This document shows, one piece after another, positions 49,129 through 61,100 of a stretch of DNA of 64,000 bases. The DNA lies in the NCBI GenBank assembly GCA_946811695.1, contig OX328124.1, forward strand, positions 31,106,148 to 31,170,147, given 5' to 3'. This stretch comes from Gonocerus acuteangulatus. Its lineage: Eukaryota > Arthropoda > Insecta > Hemiptera > Coreidae. Every line of letters begins with the position of its first letter. The first letter of the stretch is position 1. The notes under the pieces were generated by a model. The model was not told the DNA's origin, did not search any database, and saw only the letters and a program-made list of their open reading frames with translations. The position numbers and the translations under genes are program-made.

Positions 49129-49169
<41 letters not shown>

Positions 49170-50604
49170 ACTTATATTTCATTGCTCAAATCCTAGTAAG
49201 ATATTTTTTTTAAACAAAAAAAAATTAGCATTATTTTTTCTTATTATAGTAACCCTACTTAAGAATTGTAAGTCTACGTTTGCTAAAATAGCACACAAAT
49301 ATCACAGTTAAAGCTCATGCTGTAAAAAAAAAAAGAAAAGTGTTTCAAGACAGACTTCAATTTCTCAGACTTCTCTTGTAATGCATTTAGAAGTAGGTTA
49401 CAATGTTTATGGTAGTTCTTTTATTATTACATTACTTGACCGATACTTTAATTATTAACTCAACACTGAATTATATTCATTACCTAAGTTGAAGGTAAGG
49501 ATCAATGGATTCTTGAAGTAACTGGTAGGAGTTGCTCCCCAAAATTGTTTATTATAAATTAACTTATATTTGCGACGTTTTGAACCTGCTTAGGTTCATC
49601 ATCAGTCATCTACATAAAATAAATCTTCATTTTACTTTTATTTTATGTAGATGCCTGATGATGAACCTAAACAGGTTTGAAACTTTGCAAATATAAGTTA
49701 ATGTTTTAAACAATTTTGGGTAGCAAGACTTCAAGAGTATATTCATTGCATTTCATTCTTCTATTGCATTGTTATCACCCCAAAAACACTAGCTATGTCC
49801 ATAAACTTTTCTTGTGGTCAGAAGTGAGTTTTATTGTACATTTAAATTGGTATATGCCATTAAGGACCTTGATACTTCATTCTGATTTGAAATGTAAAGT
49901 TAATATTTTGGAATAGTAATTTAGAACTATGTCATTAAAACATAGCGAGCAGTAAAATGTAATTTTCTTGGGAACATAATTGTTAGACTTTTCAAGCGTA
50001 AAACCTTTGGTCTTGAAAATTTAGTTAATTTTCACCACTTGCACCGAAAAAAGGATTTTACTTATTGCAAAGCAGATTGAACAAGAATCTTTTCTTTTTT
50101 CTTTTAATCTTTCTGCTAAGTAGATTTAATAGAGTCTGCTGAACAAGCATAATTTTAGCTTATGAGTATTTTCTAATCTAAAATACATTGGAAGAAAAAA
50201 TAATAATACTTAAGCTTTTTTCCTGCTTCTTTAAATCCATAAAGATCACATGAGTAAAGGTCTTGACTTTCTAAACCGTACATTTCATCTTTCATTTCAC
50301 ATAATACTTGCAAAAATTGGAATTGAAGAAATTCACTCAAGAAGTACCTGTAAATGAGTAAAACAAAAATCCATTAAGAAATTGTCATTCCTCCCAATAA
50401 CGATACACGTTAAATTTTTGTTTTTGTTTAACAACCAAAGAAGGGGTCTCCCGTGGTCTAGTGGCTAGCGCCTTCGACTCATAAGCGGGAGATGGTGGGT
50501 TAGATTCCCACCAGTGGCAGGAATTTTCTCATCTCACGGCTCGTTGGGAAAATTTTTTGCTGCACCCTGGATGTCGGCGCTAATGGCCTAGATGTCGAAG
50601 CGCC

Positions 50605-50669
<65 letters not shown>

Positions 50670-53600
50670 GCTTCCCCATTGGAGAGTGCTAAAACTTTGT
50701 TTTGACAATCATATTATTATTGATTCATAAATAATTTAAGTAACGTATATCTTGCAATAATGAGGTGTCATGAATGCTTAGGCTTATTCTTTTCCTTACT
50801 CTTTTCCTATTTTTTTTTTCTATTATAATTTATTCGTGGATATTTGTTTTGCTCCCTAACTAATAATTTTTCAATAAATTGTATAATTTCTTTCTGTCTT
50901 TTGGGGCCTTTTATTTTTATCCAATAATATTTTCTCTTTCTTTTATAGTTTATTCTAATGTCATCAGTTCTTTTAGACTTTATCGGATGTGCCCAAATCA
51001 AAGGCCATTAGTTTTTTTTAATATTAAAGGAAATAAATAATCTGATTTTATTTCTTTTTGAACCTTATTTTTGTAGTAACTATTTGGTTTGTGGAATGCA
51101 TGGAAAACAATAAGAACAGACCAGAAAGAAAACAGAATGAGAATTAATGAGATTCAACAACTAATGTTTAAAGTATTATTATTTCGATGGGGTCATGGGT
51201 TCGATTCTCTCTAGGGGTAGTGGCTTTACTTTGGAAAAAAGAAAAGGCATTAGCCCTATCCTGGTTAGGAAAGGGTGGTAACCTGTACATAACACATCCT
51301 AAAATCATGAGTTAATTATAAATTGACGTTAAAATTTAAATAATATTATTATTCAAGAACTCCTACATAAATTATTTTGATATGAAAAAGTATGAACAAA
51401 GAGGTTGAACAAGACCAACTGATAAACTTGCTGTGTTTTAAGCATAATGAACAACAAGAAAGTCTAATGAAATTCATAGAAATCGTTTGCGGCTCAGAAG
51501 ATTATTATTAACGTGATTATTTTATTATACATTATTTGAATTAATCTTCAGGAACAATTGTGCTATTTATATCAATAATTGGCTATTTGTTTTGATTATT
51601 GCAAATATCCATACATTTATTGTAAATTTTTAATGAAAAAAGAAAATAAAAAGTATCTAGTGTTTCATTTACATTGAGGAAAAGATTAATTAATTGAGGA
51701 GCTAAAATATATCTATAAGTACTTATTTATTAAAATAAATAAATACATTTATTTACAAAAGTATTTACTCTCTTTAATAAATATTTAATGTATTAATTAA
51801 ATATCTCCAGGTCATACGTAGTAAGGTCCATAAGTTTCCGGCCTGTCCTGCTTCCCCTCCTTCAAAAGTGCCGGGACCTGCACGCCTATGCAGGTCCATG
51901 CCTGCTCACTCCATACCCATCGCCCGCACTTCCTCAGTCTTGTCAGTCAGGGTCCAGCCTTGAAGGAAACTCCCCATTTTTACAATGTTCAAACTCAAGT
52001 ACTGTGCGGTAATTAAATTCTTTTGTAAAGAGGGTCTTACTCCTGCGCAAATTGAAGAGCGCTTGGATTGTGTATACGGGCAGTCCTCCCCCTCGTATTC
52101 CACAGTGAAAGAATGGGCAAAATTATTTAAGTTATGGAGAGAAAGTCTAGAAGATGACCCACATCCCGGTCGCCCATTGGAAGCTGTCATTTCTGAAACA
52201 ATCCAACTTGTGGAATCTAAATTGCTGTCTGACCGGCGACTAAAAACCAAGGAAATAGCAGTGAGGTTAGGGCTTTCAAAACCAAGTGTTTTGAGGATCA
52301 TCAAAGAACATTTGCATATGAACAAGGTTAGTGCAAGATGGGTTCCAAAAATTCTTTCAGCTGCTCAAAAACAGGAACGAGTTCACTGCTGCAATGAATT
52401 TTTACGCGAGTATAATGCCGACCCAAGGAATTTTTTGGAGTCAATTGTAACTGGGGATGAGACAATGGTTCTATATTATGACCCACTCAGCAAAAGAGAG
52501 TCCATGGAATGGAGAAGCGCCTCCTTTAAAGGCAAAAGTCACGCAGTCAAATGTCTTTGTTCTTTAATCTTTTATTTTGAAATCCACCAAATGTTAAGAA
52601 CTAAAGTACAAGTAATAAATTAGCTTACAGTATTATTTTTACTGAAATTATTTTAAATTTTTCAAAATTATAATTGTTACATATTAGTAAAAGGGTCACT
52701 TGCCTTATGTATGGAGTATTATCTGGTATATGATATTTTGAAAATGCGTCAAAACACTTGTAATCTCTTGGAGCAGGAGGCTGTATCCCTTCAAAAGTGG
52801 TCCTGTATTGCCACCAAACCTTAAATAAGTCAAGAAACATTGAAGGAATCAGTCTAAAAGTACGAAAAAATGAATAAATCTTGAGAGAAGCAGTATACTG
52901 CCTCACAATTTTTATAGTAACAGAACAGTTTTCCTTAAATAATGTCTAAAAAAAGTTAAGATCTTCATTTAAATAGATCTCTACTTGCTGACCAATTAAA
53001 ATGTAATACTACATCCAAAATAGGGCCAAATTTCTATGATTTTGGAGGCTAAATGATTAAAATTAGCATGTTATGTTAAATTTTACAACAACAAAAAAAA
53101 AGTAATTCAAATCAACAAAAAATAATAAATAGATCATTAATATGAATGGAATATAAAGAAATTAACTTAAAAAAAAAGACTTTTTTAAGTAATATATATG
53201 TATGTGTACTTGTGCGTGTGTGTGTTTGTGATACTAACACGAGAGATGGTGATAAAATATTGATTAATTCATACTCACTGGCCACACACTTACAGTAACT
53301 GCCTTCTTTAGAGCCCTGGTTCGCTCAAGTTCACTCTTCTATTTAGTGCTCAGTTGTTTTTTTTTGTTTTTTTTATTTTTCGATGACATTACATTTAGCA
53401 TAAATATATATTTGCTTTTTTTTATTTTCATTTTTAGCATTCTAATAAAAAGTTAAATGTTATATTAAAACTTACCTCGTTGTAGTCATCAATAGTTATA
53501 TTGGAAGCCATAACTTCCCACCTCCACTTGTCTACAACATAACCAAATTGAATATTAGGGATTTTCTTCAAGGCTTGATATAGCAGTAAAGGGATTCCTA

Positions 53601-55095
53601 TTTCTGTAAAGAAACGAAATAATTTCATTACTGTATTATTTCTGGAATTGAGAACAAATTCATGCCTTGATAAGTGTATTTACTAAGTATAATATTCATG
53701 AGCTGATTTAATGAGAGAATAATGATGAACCACCCGACTCTGTTGGGTTCTGACAAAGAACACATAAGGTTCGAATGAGAGAGAATCATATAAGGCCTCG
53801 AGTTCAAAGAAGGCTCGATTCACAAGAACATTATCATTCATCCATATTATACTTAAATGGTTGGTTGTGGGAGGCTGAGCAAAGTAACTCTTATTATTTT
53901 CCCTTCAATGAAGGAAACCAAAACTTCAAACATTGTTTTCTCCATCTGCTAGTAGACCTATTGAAATTTATGTAGGAAATTGGAGAGGCTTTTGTATGTT
54001 TTTTTCTTTTTTTTTTTGATAATTTTGAAACAGTCTTTGACAAAATCATACCTGTTGACAAAATAGTTTTATAGTAATATATCCTCTACCCCAAACAATG
54101 ACAACATGTGAAAAAATCCGGGAAGCTGAGGCTTGTTTCTCCCATTTCAAAAATTTAATAGAACATCCGCCGCCTGGTGGCGGTGAGTGTTGAGGCATGA
54201 GCACTTAACACTTGCCAAGGGTCGTGGGTTCGATTCCTAATATGGGGTTGTGGCTTTTTTTTAGAAAAAAGAAAAGGCATCAGCCCTATCCTGGCTAGAA
54301 AAGGGTAGTAACCTATAGATAACCCGTCCTAAAATTCTTAGTTACTAATAATGGATGTTAAAATTTAAATTAATAAATGAACATCCCCAGAATCTCTTTG
54401 TAAAATATATTTATAGTTCTGAAATCTTTTGTCCGTAATGCTGTATATATAACAGTAATAACAGTAATGTAAATGTGCCTCATTTAGACGGAGTTGTCTA
54501 AAATAACAATTAAAAAAATAAGTCTGAACTCACCCTCATCTTCACCGATGATACCAAGGCGTTTTAAATGATCAGGTGTTTCCACCGCTAACATTATTGT
54601 GTCTCCTATTGCTTCTTGAAATGCTGAATTTGCTGCTTCCTGGAACAGAATAACTCAAACTTTGAAAAAATGAAATTAATATAATGTATTGTGAATTTTG
54701 TTACTGGCTACAAAGCTTATTCCTTATGGACTTTATTTTTATATTAATTTATTTAGTTTGGAGTGTTTCAAAATTTGAAAAACACTTTGGGTTGACAGAA
54801 AATTATTTAGAGAAAGAAAACAAAATCAGATATAAAAAACACCATTTCACTCATTACGCCAGGCTGAACATCAAAACGCAAATGATTTATGGCATAAATA
54901 TGTTGGCTTATTATGGCCCAGTGAGTCAATAATTAATTACCTAAGCTAGTATGAAGGTGCTCTGAATGTATTATAAGTCCTTCTGAGTATGTGCTCGTAA
55001 TTTTGAGACTTGTGTCTCTTCCATATAACCACAAAACCCGTTGGATATTTTAAGCCTTTGTAGTAAATCCCTTTTCTCATGAGAAGTAAAGAAGA

Positions 55096-55153
<58 letters not shown>

Positions 55154-58100
55154 TGCTTAAGGCTTTTGGCCGAGGAGTATTTCTGTTATTATTACAGCTA
55201 TCGTGTGCAGTGGTTGTTATTAAAGCTATAAAACCAACTGCTGGAGAAAAAAAAACATATTAAAACATACATATTTATGTTTAGATAAAGTTATGATATT
55301 ATAAAATGAATTACTTTAAACTGATGGTCATTGGTGTTCTAATATCATAACTTTATAATTATTTCTTTATAAATTGCTCCCTTTAACAGCTATCATCATA
55401 GAAAAGATAAATAATTCACCAATAAATGGTCTTTATTGTGGAATCAAAAGACCAAATAAATGTTTACTTACGCATATAAAGAAGCTACCTTAAATAAAGT
55501 CGGTAGGTCTTTATATGCCATATAGTAGTGTATGTGGCCCATCTCATGATGAATGACGTAGAAGTCTTCCCAGGTAACCGAACCACAGAGTATCATCCTG
55601 TCAACAAAAAGACACTGTCAAAAATAAAATAATTCCATTCACATATTATGCCAATTACCTATCTTTGAGGAAATTCTGAATCTAACTATTGAAATTGAAC
55701 TTGTGAAAGAATTTTGGAAAAATTTCTTCCAATGTTCAATTTTTGTTTTTTTGCCACGAAATTCAGTAGACAGCAGTCTCATAACAAATGATTGATTGCA
55801 CTCATTAACCAGCAAAAACGGCGCATCAGGAGGGAGGAGAAGGTACTATGGAAGTAAATTATTAATATGCCCCTAACAGTCACTCACAATACAAACCAAA
55901 AAGTAATGAACTCTCATGATAATAACAAAATAGATTTATGAGGGTAGGAAAAATAAAGAAATATACTAGAGAAATGTAAACAACACTGCTCAAAAAAATA
56001 TTTACCTGTAATCATCTTCTGCATAAAGATTTGCTGCTGTCCCGTGGCATGAAATATTAGGGCTCACTTTAGTAATGAATGAATTTTTCCAGAACTTGTC
56101 GGTCATAGGCTCCAATCCCAATGACATGTAGTAGCTATCGGCTTCATGAGCCATCTCGGAGACATTCTTATACTTCCTTCGGAGACTCTTGTTGAAGTCT
56201 AAAGTAGAATTTAGTAGAATGTCTAAGATGCTTTCCCAGCTCTGTGACCACATATTCCCTAAAAATGAAGCATTGTAATTTACAAAAATAATAAGAATGG
56301 GACATTAACGTCCCAAGGGGAGAAACCAAATGATATATGGAGGTAGGTGGAAGAAGTGCTCGCAGAGCACAGATGTGAACAGGAGCAACATATCTCCCCT
56401 ATTAATTGATTTTAATATGTAATTTATATATTATACTAGTCACTTAGTATATTATATTAATCACTTAATATATTATATTAAGTGATTCAGCCACGATACA
56501 TAGCAATATGTACAAAATAAATAAATTATAAGTAATACTTGTCAACTGATAATAATAGCAATTCAAAACAACTGTTTGTGAAACTGAAAGCATACACAAA
56601 AAGCATTATATTTATTTTAATATTTGTCCTAGATGGTTATTAAAAAAACTTTCTGTTTCAGGGAATAGCCTTCCAGAAGTCAATCTCGCTACCAACAACG
56701 TTGATTCTATTTTCGGATCAAATAACTGACTATATTATTGCCCTTGGAATTATATAAGTTAAGGCTATCTGATTCTGTCGGGATTCCGGTGAGTTGCTAG
56801 TCTTCAGTTTTAAGGCATCATAGTTTTTTTTTCTATTTTAACCATTTCCTTTAAAAGATAATTCTCCAATACTAAAGACAATAATTATTTTAAGAACTCT
56901 GACAGCTGATAAATCTAGGAAATAAACACACTTCTCAGTAACATGGCATATTCTAATCACCTTGCTAAGGGAATGTGCCTAGTTTACATATTTCCTGCGA
57001 AATTGATCTTTTTGTAGATTCTTTAAACAAATAGTTCACTATATGTGTCATTCACAGGAATTCTGAAATAATAAACTGAGGCGGACACGTCAGACATTAT
57101 GGAAACGAAATACTGCACATTTATAGGAAACATTATAGAAAGCCGTTTTCTATTAAAGGCACTTACTCCCCTACTTTACGGCATTCGTCCGGTGCCAGGA
57201 GGAGTCGTGAAATTTTTTCCGGACTTTATCGGCTGTTTCAGGTTTATAGCACATCAACCAGTATAAAATTGATTCCCTTTGCTAAGTTTACTCTCATCGT
57301 GCTCTGGTTTATCGTACACTTGCAGGCAAATAGGACGTTTCTTATCATCTGTCTGTATTTGGCGTGGAATTGGATAGTTTGCTGTAAAATAATTTAGAAA
57401 TAGCTGCTATATATTATTTTGAAAATAAAACAGAACCATAAAAATCCAACCCTAATTTTGCTTCTTTTTATATGGTATCAAGATTTTTTTTTTTTAACGG
57501 CGCATCAACTATTTGGCTATTAGCGCCGGGCTATCTACAGGTTGCCACCCTTTTATAATGCCAACAGAACGTGGTCGGTCACCCACTCAGGTACTGACCA
57601 CGCCCGACGTCGCTTAACTTCGGTGATCTACGGGAACCGGTGTATTCAACGTGGCTATGGCCGTTGGCTTGAACCACTACTTATATTGATATGGGAAAAC
57701 AGTAATGGCAACAAAGTTTAGGGGAGCCAGAGTAGTTATGTATTAAAAAAACTTTTAGGAGGGACTACTTTAGTCATTAAAGATATGGGTTTATGAGGCG
57801 TCGAGAATCAAAACAAGACACACCACTACTTTTACGATTTTGAGATAACAATTGATTTTAAAAGTTCAAAATGTCCTCTATATACTGGTAAAGAAAATAA
57901 TTTTCAAAACTCAATAGTTCATGCTGTTTTTTAATGCTGAAGTGAAAAGTTGGCTTTAAAATAAGACTTATATCAGCGAATTTTAAAACTAAGTAAGGCA
58001 CATAAAAAATATAAATTCAACGTGGCTATGGCCGTTGGCATCAAAATTTATTCCTTTGAAATTTGTTTAAAAAGGGAAATGTTACCGTTATAGGTGATAT

Positions 58101-61100
58101 TTTGATAATATATTGTAAGCAAAAGTAATAAATGATAAGACGCAATCCGGAAGTGATGAAGACAAAATTAAACGATTTAAAACTCACAGTAAACAAAAAG
58201 AAACACGTTAAAATTTATGTGTGTGGTTTTGCAAATACTTATAATGATTAAACTTAGCATAAAAAAATTCTTATCTAAAATGAAATCAGGGCCCGACAGA
58301 CCGTTTTGGAGAAACGTCGTGCTAAAATCGTAAGGCTAACTGTTTCGGCTTTGATAAGATTACGAGTAAGCTTTCTATGAGAACTTTGACGTGAAAATCA
58401 AAGTAAAACATATTAAAGACAATATATCTAAGCGTTTTGGTAGGAAACTGGAAAAAATAAGATTCTTAGTTTGGGTACTTATGGAGTTGAACATTTTTTC
58501 ACATTTGTCTAAATATTGTAAATTTTGGTGACGTCTGAGAGTTGAAGTATTTACAAAATTATATGATGAACAAATATGTGAGATCTTGAAAATGTTGTAT
58601 ATTTTGTTGGATATCAGGAAAACGGCCGGGAATCGTGGTGGAAATCGAGCATTCGATGGGTTTGATTTATTTATTTATGAGCATCCGGTACCAAAACGAT
58701 TTGCTCAATAAACTTATTATAAACACATCCACTTATACAAAAATTATGAAATTTTGCAATATTACATCTACATCCAATTATAAGTTAAAAATAGAAATAT
58801 CCTGAAGAAAATTAAAACAAAATCTAAGAGTGACAATTATAAACACTGAAAACAAGATACTAATTGCATAATAATTCATTAGTTATTTATGCGCTATCTG
58901 CAACATATCAGTTTATAAAAACACTCACCGTTAAGAATAAAAAAGTCCGACTTGCAGGAACTGCGTCATCTTAGCGCGGTTACGTACATCTCGAAGAAAT
59001 GGAATAGATTAGCATCACAAATGACACGAAACTGACAGTAGCCAACTTACACAGAATCGGTTAATTCTTAATCTGTATAAGTCAATACCATTATGTACTG
59101 AAAACGTACTAACTCTTCGACTACTGCTGAGAAGGCTCTACTCTAAACAACCAAAAATTCGTTGTCATTTTACTGCTATAATCAACTGTAAATAAGTGCT
59201 TCATGGCGAATAAAATTCCGTTCTGTCGTGGTTAAATCTTTCTATAAAATAAGAAATAACGATAACTTCAGTTGTAGGCTATGAGGAAGGTTATATAGAT
59301 AGGAGAATTCAAAACAATCTAAGCATACGTCATCATGATTAGCCACAGCCATCTTGATTACCACAGCCATTCCAAACTTATTACCAATACCTTTCACCGT
59401 TTCTTAGCTTATTTTACTAAAATACTAATTTTACTGATAAATTAAATTTAAAACAAAAAACAAAAAATTAAAAAGTGACATAAACAAAGAGAAAACCCCT
59501 TTCAAAACAACAAAACAAACACTTTTTAAGTTTTAAGCGCTTATATCTCTAATTGACGTTGCCCTATCGAATATTGCTTCAGAACCTTTTTTGTAGAGAA
59601 TTTAGTAAGCATTCAAATGGCCACTTCCCACTTACCACGATTTCCCAACCGTTATCGAAATATTTTCAAAAAATGTATGAAGATCCGAAAACTTTTCACG
59701 TCTATTAATAAAATAATTTTTTTCGCATACTTCCTTAACCCCAAATATAACCAAAATTTAAACATCTTAGTTGGGATTAATTTCCATAATATAGAAAATA
59801 TTTCAATTGAATCCCGTGACGATTTTTTTTTGCGTGAATTTCGCCCCAAACACTATCTCCCCGTGGGCGGTTTCTGCTGGTTAACGAACTTGACCTTTCA
59901 AATTAGAAGGCAGATTTTTGTACCAAATTTCATCAAAATCGGGCCATTTTTGAGCTTGCTAGAGCGTTAACAGACAAGAATATATATAAATATATACACA
60001 CTAGCTGAATACCCGTGCTTCGTCGCGGCAGATAAGTAGTTATTTTATTGCGTTAAATAAGGTTTCATTAAAATTACGTTACTATACAATTTTGTGCAGT
60101 TTATTATAGCACGGTTCCCGTCAGACTATATGTTATTCAATGGGCGTTAAAATTTAAAAGTTTATGTTTCCAAAAAGTTATTTGGAAACACCCATTATAT
60201 TATTGTTATAGGTGAGGAGGCTGTGCAAGGGGATATTATTGCCTCACCTGGAAAACTCTAAGGATAGGCTTGCCATACGTCACGGTTTGACTGGGACAGT
60301 CCCGGTATTTTGCAATTGTTTCGGTGTCCCTCCCGGTTTTATCAATGTCCCGGAAAAGGCTTTAAGATGTAAAAAGTAATGAATTCATGTTTATAAGAAT
60401 CTTTTATAAATCGGTTACTTTTCTACAATCAACATTTTTACTACTGCTCACAGTGTCAAAGAAATGAGAAGTAATCTAACTGTAAAACGCTGGAACTACC
60501 TGCACAACGCTGCCAGCTGCCAGACACTACTATTTGGCTGAGAGATTTTTTTAAGATAATCAAGTAGCAAAAAAAGTTCCGTTCTTATTTTTAAGGTTTG
60601 GGTAGACTACCATTAAGGATTCCCCCTTCCCGTTAGTTGCTAGGCTTAAAACTCACAATTTTGCTTATAATTTATACTGTTTTTATTCCCCCCCCCTGGT
60701 ATGCCCATCCCATATTAATGTGTCTCGGTTTAACTCTCCAAAAATATGGCAAGCCTATCTGACGGGGACAGGCAGAAAAGAAACGCAATTAAAACTCTAT
60801 GAGGGACAGTTTATTTCTAGTAATTCAAGGACTGCCACCATAGTGGAAATTAACCTCAATTAGAAATAATATTATGAGATAGATAATGTACGGTAACAGC
60901 TATTCTGTTATCGTCCTAGCAACGCTTGCTGCCTAGGCTTGCACTTTAAACCCCTCTAAAAATACTTAAAAATTCGAATATCAAAAAATCCTTTCTTAGT
61001 GAGCGCCTACGTTATATTGGGAGTGTCCATGCAAATTTTCTGTCGAGCGGTTTGGGCTGGGGGATGATAGATGAGTGAGTGAGTGAGTGAGTGAGTGAGT

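Noticed and set aside
51906..52325. 139-codon minus-strand frame
   Set aside because: Antisense shadow of the mariner transposase fragment.
52625..52906. Single 93-codon minus frame as a gene of its own
   Set aside because: Only its central part is an ACE exon (52704-52819); the rest reads through flanking intron.
57484..57668. Candidate 5S rRNA gene
   Set aside because: The 5S-like part is fused to a SINE body, shared tail and poly-A, and two other degraded copies exist; it is a retroposed SINE.
59617..59970. 117-codon plus-strand frame
   Set aside because: Lies wholly inside a dispersed repeat whose other copies (35-36 kb) do not keep the frame.
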